A stretch of 64,000 bases of DNA from Halictus rubicundus (lineage: Eukaryota > Arthropoda > Insecta > Hymenoptera > Halictidae). Below, piece after piece: positions 39,138-50,272 of this stretch (within the stretch, counting starts at the first letter, position 1; the number at the start of each line of letters is the position of its first letter). The position numbers and the translations under genes are program-made. The notes under the pieces were generated by a model. The model did no database searches, was not told the origin of the DNA, and saw only the letters and a program-made list of their open reading frames with translations. The stretch is taken from contig NW_027488885.1 in NCBI RefSeq assembly GCF_050948215.1, positions 62,001 through 126,000 on the forward strand, written 5' to 3'.

Positions 39138-42100
39138 ATGCCTTTTCACACATATTGGAACCCGAAATCAGAAATTCACACCGAAAGTGATAGCAGCGAG
39201 TCGTTACATAGTTTTATTCCTAAAACTCTCGAGAAAATGAGTCGACCCGCGAGCCCTGTTAGAAGCAGCCTTGAACAACAAATGGCTGAACTACTGAGAA
39301 AATGTCTTAAATTAATGACTCTCTGCGAAGAGCAACGGAAAGAAATCGACGAACTACGACATGGGGAAACTTCAGTACCACTAGAACCTGTAAACGTTAG
39401 AATCAGAGATGATGAAAGTGACAGCTCCTTTCGGTCAACGGACGAACAACGCGTTTTGCTCAGGAGAACGAAAGAATCAAGACAGGTTTATACAGTCAAC
39501 AAACCCACGGGATCTGACCGAGGAATTACAAATCGAGGAAACCTTACAATCGCTCTCCGAATGGGACAAAGCAGGTCAAGTCGTGTATTCCTCCTAGACA
39601 CAGGAGCGAGAATAAATTTAATAAAAGCAGCAGCAGCAGTTGTTTTACCTACACGAGCGCGAATCAATCGTTTTTATGGAATTGATGATAGAGAAGTCGT
39701 CTCAACCAGAGAAGCTAAACTTACAGTAGGAAATCGTGAACATATTTTAGCAATAGTACCTGACTCCTTTCCGATAGAAGAAGATGGATTGCTAGGGATG
39801 CCCTTTTTAGAACGGGAAGAAGCAAAAATTGATACCAAAAACAGGATAATAGAATTAACGGGTACTATGCACAGGGTTTTACATTTACAAATACCAGAGG
39901 AAAGAATCAAAGCGCTAGATTCCAACACAAGGGTTGAGCATTTAACCGATCCAAAGGCTATTGATTTAGTGAGACGAGTCTCAAGAGAATTTGCAGATAT
40001 ATTTTTTCTCCCAGGCGACGCGCTGCCCATGACTAATTTAACCGAACATGCGATACCTGTTACCGATGAGCTTCCAGTGCATACCAAACAATTTCGTTAT
40101 CCCCCAGGGCATCTCGATGTAATAAATGAACAGGTTACCGACATGTTAGACAAAGGAATCATTCGTAATTCAACTTCTCCTTACAACTCGCCACTTTGGG
40201 TGGTTCCAAAAAAACAAGACGCCAGTGAAAAGAAGAAATGGCGTGTTGTAGTAGATTTCAGAGCGCTTAACGAGAAAACTAAGCATGATGCATACCCTCT
40301 ACCCAATATAGAGGAGATCCTGGATCAGCTTGGGCGAGCCCGCTGGTTCTGTGCATTTGACTTAGCGAGCGGTTTTCATCAAATTGGAATGAAAGAACAG
40401 GATAAGGCGAAAACAGCGTTCTCTACACCGTCTGGACATTTCGAGTACAATCGCATGCCGTTTGGTTTGAAAAATGCTCCAGCAACGTTCCAGAGAATGA
40501 TGGACCGGGCACTGAGGGGTCTGATCGGAAACATCTGTTTCGTCTACCTAGATGATGTTATCGTCTTTGCGGAGAATCTGGAAGAATTGGAGAAACGCCT
40601 GAGGACGTTATTCCAACGCTTTCGAGATAGCGAATTGAAACTGCAACCGGATAAGTGTGAGTATCTGAAACCAGAACTCCAATATTTAGGACATCTTATT
40701 ACAAAGGATGGTGTCAAGCCTAACCCTGAAAAAATTCGAGCTGTGGCCGAATTTCCAACCCCTAAGGATAAAAAGAATATCAAGCAGTTCCTAGGACTGG
40801 CAGGATATTACCGGAGATTTATCCCAAATTTCTCGCAGTTAGCTAAACCAATGAATACGCTCCTGAGAAAGGACAGGAAGTTCGAGTGGAAGCAACAACA
40901 AGAGGAATCTTTTCAACATCTGAAGACAGAACTTTGCGGAGATCGTGTACTCATGTACCCAGATTTTAAAAGACAATTCATTTTGTCTACTGATGCCTCC
41001 GGTGAAGCTTTAGGAGCGGTACTGGCACAAAAATATGAGAGCGGAAAAGAAAAACCAATCAGCTTTGCAAGTCGGACCCTAAACGAAGCTGAGCAAAAAT
41101 ATTCAACCACGGATCGCGAAATGCTTGCCATGGTTTGGAGTGTAAAGCACTTCCGCCCCTACTCATATGGTCGAAAGTTCGTTATAATTACTGATCATCA
41201 GCCACTGAAATGGCTAAATAACATGAAAGACCCAACTGCCATGCAGACGCGATGGAGGATCATTTTAGAAGAGTATGATTACGAGATTCAATACAAAAAG
41301 GGATGTTTGAATTCTAACGCTGATGCACTTAGTAGAAATCCGGTAATTAATCAAACTTATCGTCTCCTACACGAACGTTTTAACCGCGATATTAATGAAA
41401 AATGGCGTATGTTATACAGTATAGGCATAACTTTACCTAATAGAAGTAAACATGTAAAACGTGGTTGGTTGAATCCCATTGGAGATTTAGCCAATGTATT
41501 ATTCGGAACCCTTAGTCAAAAGGACGCCGAATATTACGATTCGGAACTTGATAAACTTTATACAGATAGTAAAAGTTTAGCCGTACACCTAGATAAAGAA
41601 ACAACCATTGTAAAAGGCATTGTTAAAGACTTTTCCAATTATCGTGATAGAATTCAATCATTCATAAATGTAACCACTGAAGCAATCTATCAGGTTATAG
41701 ATAAGATAGAACAGCGACAAATTCAACTCAGTACAGCAACTTTATTATCTGAACTTGTAACTGAATACGGGGAATTAACGCACAAACTCAGAAGTTTAAT
41801 CAACAATGGAATCCAAGGAAAATTGGACCCCACATTGCTAAATTCAGTAGACTTAGTAACAATTCTAAAAAGCATTGAATCCAAATTTGGAGCTGAAAGG
41901 ATGCTATTTCCTGCCACGAAAGAATCAGCCTTCCTATATCAACGAGTCATCGAAGTTAATATTTTTGTCTTACATGATACACAACTTTGCTTTGAAATGA
42001 AAATTCCAATTCTTGAACCAGAACAATATAACCTTTATCAACTAGTACCAATCCCCCTTATTCGGGACAAACTAATGTATGTAGTTAGCATAACTGTTCG

Positions 42101-42362
42101 ATATATACTACTAGACAGCACAACTAAATACTACAGCCCTGTCGAGTCTATGGATATTCACAAATGTAAAATCTTCGAGAAAATCCGAATTTGTGAAAGA
42201 ACGACTCCAGTTCTCACTTCATCATTTCAAGACCAATGTATAGCGCAAGCAATTCATATATTCCCAGAAAGTAGGAAATATCAAATATCCATCATCAAAA
42301 TTCTAAATCCCATCTGGATACAACTTTACTCTAAACGTGTAAAGAAGAAGAAGATATTTTAA
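39138..42362 (+). CDS. Chimeric PR-RT-RNase H-Env ORF of element F
   Basis: 1074 codons. Residues 1-130 are a Gag-like N-terminus with a coiled coil (LRKCLKLMTLCEEQRKEIDE) but no capsid or zinc knuckle. Protease LLDTGARINLI is at about 153, RT MPFGLKNAPATFQRM and YLDDVIVF at about 470, RNase H STDASGEALGAVL at about 617, and the RNase H end NADALSR at about 727. The frame then enters the Env ectodomain: basic site KHVKRG at about 771 and a hydrophobic stretch (LNPIGDLANVLFGTLS) like the Env fusion region. No integrase motifs exist between. The fusion lacks a signal peptide before the Env part, so that part may not be displayed. The protein ends in a Lys-rich frame shift product (KRVKKKKIF). 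Confidence 0.85.
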   Translation: MPFHTYWNPKSEIHTESDSSESLHSFIPKTLEKMSRPASPVRSSLEQQMAELLRKCLKLMTLCEEQRKEIDELRHGETSVPLEPVNVRIRDDESDSSFRSTDEQRVLLRRTKESRQVYTVNKPTGSDRGITNRGNLTIALRMGQSRSSRVFLLDTGARINLIKAAAAVVLPTRARINRFYGIDDREVVSTREAKLTVGNREHILAIVPDSFPIEEDGLLGMPFLEREEAKIDTKNRIIELTGTMHRVLHLQIPEERIKALDSNTRVEHLTDPKAIDLVRRVSREFADIFFLPGDALPMTNLTEHAIPVTDELPVHTKQFRYPPGHLDVINEQVTDMLDKGIIRNSTSPYNSPLWVVPKKQDASEKKKWRVVVDFRALNEKTKHDAYPLPNIEEILDQLGRARWFCAFDLASGFHQIGMKEQDKAKTAFSTPSGHFEYNRMPFGLKNAPATFQRMMDRALRGLIGNICFVYLDDVIVFAENLEELEKRLRTLFQRFRDSELKLQPDKCEYLKPELQYLGHLITKDGVKPNPEKIRAVAEFPTPKDKKNIKQFLGLAGYYRRFIPNFSQLAKPMNTLLRKDRKFEWKQQQEESFQHLKTELCGDRVLMYPDFKRQFILSTDASGEALGAVLAQKYESGKEKPISFASRTLNEAEQKYSTTDREMLAMVWSVKHFRPYSYGRKFVIITDHQPLKWLNNMKDPTAMQTRWRIILEEYDYEIQYKKGCLNSNADALSRNPVINQTYRLLHERFNRDINEKWRMLYSIGITLPNRSKHVKRGWLNPIGDLANVLFGTLSQKDAEYYDSELDKLYTDSKSLAVHLDKETTIVKGIVKDFSNYRDRIQSFINVTTEAIYQVIDKIEQRQIQLSTATLLSELVTEYGELTHKLRSLINNGIQGKLDPTLLNSVDLVTILKSIESKFGAERMLFPATKESAFLYQRVIEVNIFVLHDTQLCFEMKIPILEPEQYNLYQLVPIPLIRDKLMYVVSITVRYILLDSTTKYYSPVESMDIHKCKIFEKIRICERTTPVLTSSFQDQCIAQAIHIFPESRKYQISIIKILNPIWIQLYSKRVKKKKIF

Positions 42363-42385
42363 TTCATCACATATCTTTAGAGCAC

Positions 42386-42790
42386 TTGCAAATTTATTCC
42401 AAATCATTGGACGAAATATCTAGAGACGCAAATAACATAGCCACGCACGTAAGAAGCGCGACGCGAACCGAAACCATCTGGACCACACTTAAAATTATCA
42501 ACGTTAGTTTAATCCTACTAGCTCTATTATATGTATTATGCAAATTAAAAGTCTGGAAACTCATAAGTTTATGCTTCAAACCTTGCAATCAGTATGTAAA
42601 CTGTTTCAATACAGGAGGTACCCACGTTTATAACGAAAATGTAACGACACCGTCACCTCAGTATTCTGTCAGGTTCACATCAAAACCTCAAAATGAGCAA
42701 GCATTCACTGTCGAGGAAGTTAGCGACGAACCCGTACCAATTTATGTAAAACCGTCAAAGCGTAAAACCGTACTCAAACCAATCTTGTAA
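42386..42790 (+). CDS. Env C-terminal fragment of element F
   Basis: 134 residues in another frame just after the long ORF: the end of the Env ectodomain helix, a membrane anchor (IINVSLILLALLYVLCKL, about residues 38-55) and a cytoplasmic tail rich in Pro/Lys. An intact Env gene would carry this in frame, so a frameshift at about 42340-42385 separates it. Probably not translated separately. Confidence 0.7.
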   Translation: MQIYSKSLDEISRDANNIATHVRSATRTETIWTTLKIINVSLILLALLYVLCKLKVWKLISLCFKPCNQYVNCFNTGGTHVYNENVTTPSPQYSVRFTSKPQNEQAFTVEEVSDEPVPIYVKPSKRKTVLKPIL

Positions 42791-42828
42791 AAAGAACATA
42801 CCTTACCAAGGTATATTCTTTTAAAATA

Positions 42829-42838
42829 AGGAAGGGGA
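42829..42838 (+). promoter_or_regulatory. Polypurine tract of element F
   Basis: AGGAAGGGGA directly before the 3' LTR, the expected plus-strand primer site. Confidence 0.8.
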
Positions 42839-43289
42839 TGTTATGCGAGACTACCAGACTTATCTATTCTCTATAGATAAGTCAGACAAATAGATGAGTC
42901 AGAACTCACGGGCTTTCTCATCTACTAGACTAAGGCAAAATTACTCACCGGTACAGAGATTTCATGTTAAAGTCCAACCCTGCGAAAACTCCGACCTCCA
43001 CGTCATTCCCTATCTCTAAGGGCTAGTGTCATCCATCCCCACCAAACTTCCATAGTTGTACTCTTATATAAGGCCCTGCGAAAGGGCGCAGACAGAGACA
43101 GAGACAGAGACAGAGAAGAAGCTACAAGTAGCCCGTCAGTCGACTCGTTTGTTACAAAGTATTTCGTCGTGTACAAAATCGCTTGTATTCTTGCTTGGCG
43201 ACCTATTCCCAAATAAACCTAAGTTGTGCTGGAAGAGTTTGGAGTTTATTCGAGGATACTCTTCATCTACCCCTTCCTGCGGCATAACA
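42839..43289 (+). repeat. 3' LTR of element F
   Basis: 451-bp partner of 38559-39009 (e.g. TCTCTATAG versus TCTGTATAG), followed by GTAC. Confidence 0.93.
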
Positions 43290-43293
43290 GTAC

Positions 43294-43643
43294 GACTAAA
43301 AATTAATTCGGTTTGGAGGCACTTTTGACCATCTTATCCGGCTCTGTCTTAAAAATCAACAAAAAAAAAAAATTATGTAAAAAATATAGAACATATTTTA
43401 GTATGCGCCATTAAACCCGATCTTTAAAAAAGATTTCTAGTCCAAATTTCGCATTGATATCTTTTTTAGTTTAAAAGTTGTAGCAAAATGTGCGCCTCGC
43501 CGAACCGGGAATCGATTGCGGCTCAGGCGCTCGAAACTTTGGTAATGTGAATTCGGTGGAACGCGTCGAACAGTCGAGCAGGCAGCTCACACGGACAGAA
43601 TAGGGGTACGCTTGTGTATAGCGCGTGCATAGTAGAAGCAACG
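43294..43643. other. Non-coding DNA
   Basis: No gene seen. The first part is AT-rich with poly-A; the second part (43480-43640) is GC-richer. A motif at 43318-43345 (GACCATCTTATCCGG) resembles the TIR of the TTAA element at 47088-48094. Confidence 0.4.
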
Positions 43644-43646
43644 TAA

Positions 43647-43815
43647 AGGCTCGTACAGACCTGAACATTTCGACGAACATTGCGCCGAACGGCGCGCCGA
43701 ACAGCGAACGAAACGCAAAATCAACATTCATTTCGGCGAACCGAAGGGCGCGATCTTGCGTTTCGTTCGCTGTTCGGCGCAATGTTCGTCGAAATGTTCA
43801 GGTCTGTACGAGCCT
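43647..43815. mobile_element. PIF/Harbinger-type MITE
   Basis: 169 bp, almost a perfect palindrome with arms of about 70 bp and a 25-30-bp loop. It begins AGGCTCGTACAGACC and ends with its inverse. The 3-bp duplication TAA (43644-43646, 43816-43818) suits PIF/Harbinger. The left arm has an extra ~12 bp (CGGCGCGCCGAA). Confidence 0.75.
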
Positions 43816-43874
43816 TAAGGAGACGACGGTACGAGAGAGTGCCCCCCCCCCCAAACCCTTCACGTGGGATGGCG

Positions 43875-45114
43875 CACAGTGGTGCCAAGGCGGCAAAAAA
43901 TCCTTTTTATAAATTTTTGATTTTTATAAAAAGAAATTATTTTTGTATAGCCTAATAGTACGTGCATGATGTGCCAGTCAGATTTTTGAAAAAATTTGTT
44001 TTATGGAGATATACGCATGGTAAATAACCATTTCCTCGTTCCTGAGAATTCATCAGTTTTCAGTGCGATAGTTATGTAATTACTCCGCCTATAATTGAAT
44101 ACTTAGGGATCTACAAATCATATGGGTTATTGCAAATGGCTTCAACTATTAACTGGCAAAAAAAAATTTTCCAAAAAAAGTTGTTTAACATTAAGTAATA
44201 TGGACTAACCTGAAGCCCCTTTGCGTTACGCTCATTTTTTATTTATGGAGGAATACAAAAAATCCTTTGAATAGCTTCGATTTGGAACTAATCGTTTTGA
44301 CAAGTTATAATATTGATCTAGCTTTGTGCAAAAAATCATGAGATACTTCGAGATGCTTTCGTTGCAATTTAAGTTCAAATATCAACTTTCGGAATTTCCA
44401 AAAATGAATCGCGCGGAAGTCACGATTATTTGATGTTTCAGGTGGAATTTTTAAGGGATACATATCAGATAATAAAAAAAATTACATTCATACATATAAA
44501 AAAATATTTAATAACAATTTTTTATGTTAAATAAACAAAGTTTTCGTTCACTGGACCACTGTCGCAAAAATGCAACAGGTATTTTTTGGTAGTGCTCCAA
44601 TGAACGCTATAAAAATAATTTATGTAAGATAAAAAAAATTGTTATTAAATATTTTTGTATACATGAAAAATTAATAAATCATATGCACTTCACATTTTTC
44701 TTTATTAATTAGAAATATTCCTAAAAAATTTCACCTGGAAAATCAAATAATCGTAGCTTCCGCACGATTCACCCTTGGAAATTCTGAAAGTTGATATTTA
44801 AACTTAAATTGTGACGAAAGGGTCTCATGAATTTTTGCACAAAGTTAGATCAATATTACACCTTGCCAAAACGATTAGTTCCAGACCAAAATCTATTAAA
44901 GGATTTGTTTTATGCTTCCATAAATAAAAAATGGGCAGAAAACAGAGATTTTCGATTAGCCCATATTACTTAATATTAACAACTTTGTGCAAAAATTTTT
45001 TGCCAAATAAGCGTTGTAACTGTGGCAATCTTTCCACAGATTTTCAAACAAATTCGTTGGACAGTTTCATTTTACAGATTTTTTGCCGCTTTTTGGCCAT
45101 TTGGCACCACTGTG
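43875..45114. mobile_element. Second Transib-like element (long-TIR MITE)
   Basis: 1240 bp with ends CACAGTGGTGCCA and inverse, then TIRs that pair imperfectly over several hundred bp (e.g. 44190-44460 against 44690-44990). The flanking 5-mers are TGGCG and CGGCG, again near the CGNCG target. No transposase. The interior differs from the 23285-33155 element, so it is another family with the same terminal heptamer. Confidence 0.7.
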
Positions 45115-45119
45115 CGGCG

Positions 45120-45723
45120 TCACGCGATTCTGGCATCACGACTGAACAAGTGTGATCGAGCTCGATGAATGCGGTAGTGTTTGTACGTGTCGTACGTTGC
45201 GTTCGTCGTTTATTTTCTCATTAGAAACGTGCAAAAAAATAATACAACTACGTTCTGAGTGAATAGTGAAATAGATTGACATCTCGCAAAAAACGATCAA
45301 CTACATAATTATTGATTAATTAATTCTTGACTCTTTCGAATTTCACAATTAATATTAATTGATATTTTACATGATTCTTTAAAGCTAAAATTTATGTTGT
45401 TTAAATGAAATATACATGGAAATATATAGTAAATTTCAATTTAATTTCTTTTTCAAGTTCAGTTACAAAAGATATTCAAAATGAATGCGTATTAATAGTG
45501 TTAAAAAATTGTAGAAATGCGAATAATTATACGTATGGAGAAATGTTATTTACGTTCAAGATTTATGAAAATTGTATTTCTATAATTTGGAAACATGGTA
45601 TCTATATTTATTAATATTGTATTGATAAAGATAATTGTAGATATATAACATAATGACATCAAATTAAAAAATATAATTTGAACATATAGTCATAACTCTG
45701 ATCATAACATCAGATATGTACAT
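45120..45723. other. AT-rich non-coding DNA
   Basis: 45195-45265 resembles 19818-19890 in the piggyBac-like remnant. The remainder has no recognised feature; the 69-codon frame at 45405 is AT-rich and unconvincing. Confidence 0.4.
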
Positions 45724-46816
45724 TAGGGCTGTGCGAGTACCCGAAAATGCGAGCCGAGCTTAGCTCGGCTCGATTGTGCGAGTCGAGTCGAGTACTCGCA
45801 CGATGCGAGCTACTCGCAACGAAGCGAACGGCTCGAAATAAAATCAGGCGTAAAATGACATGATACGAGTTACAGCGGGAAGATCAGCACATCGATATTA
45901 TCAAGCATTTTAGTATATTGACAATGCTAAATGTTTGCGATGTTTTATTATATATTTTGATAGTGAAATGTTGATTCAGAATTTGTATAACCCTTATTGA
46001 AAATAATTATGCAATAACAACTATTTCCTAGATTTATGTAAATAACTAGATGTGAAGAACGGTATTTTATATATTCCTTTATATTATACTCCGGTTCAGT
46101 GTACAGTCGTAAAAATGTATTGTCGCAAAATTGTTTATAATGTTGAAAATTAACGTTAAACTTCGTTAAATAGTTTTTGAAGGAATGGATATATAAATAT
46201 TGTATAATATTGATGTGTATTTATACGAGGTCGCCGCCGCGTCTACAATGTATGCTGGCGGTTCGTCTGCGTGCTCTTTGCACAGGCCGCCACACTGGTA
46301 CTCGCACCAAAGGTCAAAAGACTGAATTCTGGTAAGCTGAGAAAAACTGTTTGACAGAATCTGAGCTAACTAACCTGAGAATAGATTGTCTTAGACTTTT
46401 ATATTTTTCGATAATGAATAACTAGCTAGTGGCTCGATGGGGAGGGAAGAGCAAAACGCATACGCGTGCAGGTAGATCAAATACTCAGAGCAGGTGACCT
46501 AAGTGGGCGCGTGCAGGCGAGCCGGTCATAAACCTTAGCACGCTGATGAGAGCCCTACTGTCCCATTGTACGGAAGTGCACTTTTTAGAAGAAATGGTCG
46601 AGATAACGAACCAAAAAGGCAGTAAACCATTTTCACACTACACAATTATAAACATGGAGATAGCGCAGGTTGCTTAGCGAGAAACGTGCGGCCGCTTCTC
46701 GTTATACATTATGCAGTCAGTCTCATAATTGATGGCAGACACTTTAAATCAGAATAACTTTTTTTATAAATCGACCAAACGACTTCAGCTTCTAGACAGC
46801 TACTAGATGACATGTA

Positions 46817-47011
46817 ATGAAAACTCAGGAAAAATTGCGTTATATAATTGCGTTAATTGTCGAGCTAGGAAGTAGATTTAACTTTGCTGCCACTACGAAT
46901 TATTTGGTAGTTAGCATGATTTTGGACCATCGTATAAAAGATCGACTGTTATCCACGGAGAAGAGCCAACAATTGCAAATTGAAAAAAGATTTCGAGATG
47001 AGAATCGGTAA
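46817..47011 (+). pseudogene. hAT transposase fragment
   Basis: 65 codons containing TTNYLVVSMILDHRIKDRLL, which resembles the hAT core motif (xxxAxxLDPRxKxxxF). Followed by KRFRDE and a splice-like end. It fits the 8-bp duplication of the host element. Too short for a firm call. Confidence 0.45.
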
Positions 47012-47087
47012 ACTTTTTACAAACATTAAAATATTAACTAAACAGAAAGTATGACGAGTGTTGAACGTAGACATCAGATCCTTTTAA

Positions 47088-48094
47088 AAGGGCCTAGCCG
47101 ATTTATGGTCAAAACTGCCCTTAGAGGTTTTTCAATGATTAATGAACAATTCGAAAGCTGACTAAGAAAAACCCCTCTGAGTAAAATTTCAACCCCCTAT
47201 CTTGCCCATGAGGTTGGTTACAGGGTAAATTAGATTTCGCGCTTCTCCGCGTATTTTCCGCACTCTGATGCTTCCTAAAATTCTGAAAAAATGTGACATA
47301 TTTTGGATTCTAAGGCTGACTTTTGATAATTTTTTCAGATTTTTTTGTTACAAACTGTGGTCGTAAAAAAATGAAAAACCTCCAAAAAATCGGAAAAATG
47401 CAGATTTCTCAAAAATGTGAAAACATGCTATTCTACTGTTTAGTTCCTTGTTAAAGTGCTATAACAGGCAGTGTCGTCAATTTTTTTTAGATTTTTTGTT
47501 GTGAGACATCATCGTCAAAAAACAATAAAAACCGAATTTTTTCGACGTTTTTGCTATTAGGAGGAAAGTTACATTTGTTGGTTTTATCGCAGATATATAT
47601 TAAGTAATTTTTAGCATTATTAAATTGAAACAAGTAATTGTTTGACCTAAGAAATGTGATTTAAGAGAAAGAGTAAATTGTATTTTGTGTGATATATACC
47701 AGAATGTTCGTAAAGTTTTGTAACATCGCCAGACGTCGAACTAAGGAGCGGATACGCTGGGGTTCTTATCCCGTCGGTGGTAAATGTTTTTTCCCATACA
47801 TCATCTTTATTTTTTCAATTTCTTATATTATTTATTCATGTGATTTTAACAATATTTTTTTAATGTTCTAAAAATATTGAAGTAACATTGATTAGGCCAT
47901 GAATATTTATATTATTGTGTTCGTCCACGATTTCCGCCAGATATGAAATTGCTTGTGAAAATTGGTAAGATTCCGTGAAAAGAATTTTGAAATCCACTTC
48001 TGTCATTTCCAGAAAATCAAGAAATCAATACTGTTTGAAATGGAATCTTTTTGCGGTTCCAATTGTTTTGACCATCTTAATCGGCTATGCCCTT
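47088..48094. mobile_element. TTAA-target element carrying a tRNA-like sequence (copy 1)
   Basis: 1007 bp between TTAA sites (47084-47087, 48095-48098). Terminal inverted repeats are AAGGGCCTAGCCGATT... and AAGGGCATAGCCGATT... running to GGTCAAAAC. The interior is AT-rich with a degenerate tRNA-like block near 47727-47792. A second copy is at 62402. TTAA targeting suits piggyBac or Kolobok; the termini do not decide between them. Confidence 0.7.
47727..47792 (+). pseudogene. Degenerate tRNA-Arg-like sequence
   Basis: Corresponds to 63039-63108 but with about a dozen deleted bases in the D-arm and a changed T-arm (TTCTTATCCC in place of TTCGAATCCC). Not a functional tRNA. Confidence 0.5.
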
Positions 48095-48722
48095 TTAAAT
48101 CTTATCACCTATACGTGCACAGTACCGAATGACAGGCTGTTGGAACTTCCAACTTGTGTGAAAGGTTGTAGACTGGCACATATTGGCACGAATGCGTACA
48201 AATACATATCAATATTATACAATATTTATATATCCATTCCTTTCAAAAACTATTTAACGAAGTTTAACGTTAATTTTCAACATTATACACAATTTTGCGA
48301 CAATACATTTTTACGACTGTACACTGAACCGGAGTATAATATAAAGGAATATATAAAATACCGTTCTTCACATCTAGTTATTTACATAAATCTAGGAAAT
48401 AGTTGTTATTGCATAATTATTTTCAATAAGGGTTATACAAATTCTGAACATTTCAACATTTCACTATCAAAATATATAATAAAACATCGCAAACATTTAG
48501 CATTGTCAATATACTAAAATGCTTGATAATATCGATGTGCTGATCTTCCCGCTGTAACTCGCATCATGTCATTTTACGCCTGATTTTATTTCGAGCCGTT
48601 CGCTTCGTTGCGAGCAGCTCGCATCGTGCGAGTACTCGACTCGACTCGAAAAGCGAGTCCCGGCTCGACTCGACCCGAGCTCGGCTCGCATATGCGAGCT
48701 TGGCTGCAGGCCTAATGTACAT

Positions 48723-49856
48723 AACTCGTCAATCATTTGTATTTGACCACATTTGATAATTTTTGTAGATCTAGTTCCAACATTTATCGTTCGTCAGCGT
48801 AGAGGGCGTAAGAAAACCAGTTGTTTACATGTGAGACACGAAACCGCATATGGTGATTGGTCTACTCTTATACCTCTTCTGTGCCATAGACGAGGTATGG
48901 TATTACCTACAGATGTGTAGCTGACTGATGAATACGAGATGGAAACACCGGCGTGTTAGATAATGAATAAGAAAGGAACTGAAAAGGGAATCTTTCAATT
49001 TTATTAAATGTTGGATATTTATAGGGAGGAGGGTCCTAAGTGGACATGTTTTTTTTTTACCCGGAGTATGGAACGATCAGGTGTCAGACGTTATAACAGA
49101 ATAAAAATTGTAATTGTTACATTACATTTATTTCAGTATCACTGTCAAAAAGTCTACGTACATTTGCATAAGAGTATGATCCTAATAATGATAATGTATG
49201 ATTAGATTAGGTCCGGATACGATGTTTTGTGAATGTTATAACTTAAAAATACTTTACCACTATTATTCATGCACACACCTCGGTCTCTCTTTTTTTATTA
49301 TGAAATAAATGTTTACAACAGAGTCAATAAATTCATGTGTAAAGCTAAATTAAACCAAAAATGAAATGATTCAAAATTTCAAAGGTCTAAAAAGAACTAC
49401 GATTCATAAGTGTCTATATATAGACTATAGTTTTATTTGATCCTTGCTTTGTCATTGGGCGATACAACCACATACATTGCAACGCGCGCGCCAGTCTTTG
49501 ACTGCTCGTCCTCTTTACAGCATTCGAACGCGTCTCCGGAAATTATTCGAAGTCAAATAAACCGCCGAAAAAGACAGATGAAAATGGACATGTGGCAGCC
49601 TGGGCATCGCGCAGCGACGAGCACGCCGACGAACCGCCAACATACATTGTATACGCGGCGGCGCGGCGATGGTCCACGGGAAGCTGCAGAGAAAGATGCG
49701 AAGATCGGTTCCGAAGGCGGTCGAAGGAATGCCATCGAACATTCGCTCGCGAGCGTCGGCCAGTATTCACTTCAGAGCAGCCATTCGTGTCAGTGCCGTG
49801 TGTTGTAAGTACGTATTATGGCGATTAGGTTTGGAGTACACATTTTGATTAGTTTT
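48723..49856. other. Non-coding DNA with a GC-rich patch
   Basis: 48723-49440 is AT-rich with no gene. 49480-49810 is GC-rich and open in several overlapping frames on both strands, with a GTAAGT donor-like site near 49805. It could be a 5' exon or promoter region, but no domain is recognisable. Confidence 0.3.
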
Positions 49857-50272
49857 CCCGAAAACAGGCCATTTGTCCGCACAGTACGGCGGTCTCTTTA
49901 TTTTCCGAGATATTTGCAAAAACTGTCTATTTTGATGTAAACTTCTGCCTATTTTGAATGACCGAATTTGTTCTTTAGGGCGCGGGAGGGTTCTTTGGTT
50001 AAAATGTACAAGGAGATTTTTATTATCCACCCTATGCAATTATCGAGTCGATGTTCTCCCATTTTGCAATCAAATTCACAGAAGTTATTTATTCATGATC
50101 ACTATAAGTTGTTTCTATATATGTATTCATTGAGTGATACATGTTATTATTTATTTCCAGTGTTTTCAAATGGGTGAGGTTGGCCAACGGATGCAATGCT
50201 GGTTCGCACTTTACCTCACGCACTGGTTCCTCCGTCACCCCAGGGGTCTCATGTTTCCTTTTCAACGGTTAA

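Larger units (their letters stand above)
38559..43289 (+). mobile_element. Gypsy element F, internally deleted with env retained
   Basis: 4731 bp with two 451-bp LTRs (about five differences by eye), target duplication GTAC (38555-38558, 43290-43293), tRNA-Leu PBS and PPT. Most of gag and all of integrase are missing, yet the remaining parts are joined in one 1074-codon frame, followed by a second frame with the Env membrane anchor. It belongs to the env-bearing Gypsy group like C but is a different family. It cannot be autonomous. Confidence 0.92.
45724..48714. mobile_element. hAT element with ~500-bp TIRs
   Basis: Bounded by the 8-bp duplication ATGTACAT (45716-45723, 48715-48722). The ends are TAGGGCTGTGCGAG on the left and TAGGCCTGCAGCC (inverse) on the right. 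The sub-terminal region is packed with GAGTCGAGTCGAG/GAGCCGAG repeats that could bind transposase, and the arms pair to about 46200 and 48200. It contains a hAT transposase scrap and an inserted TTAA element. It is non-autonomous. Confidence 0.8.

Noticed and set aside
49437..49828. Five overlapping frames on both strands
   Set aside because: Typical of a short GC-rich patch; no domain, no shared frame conservation to judge by. Retained only as a possible promoter or 5' exon region.
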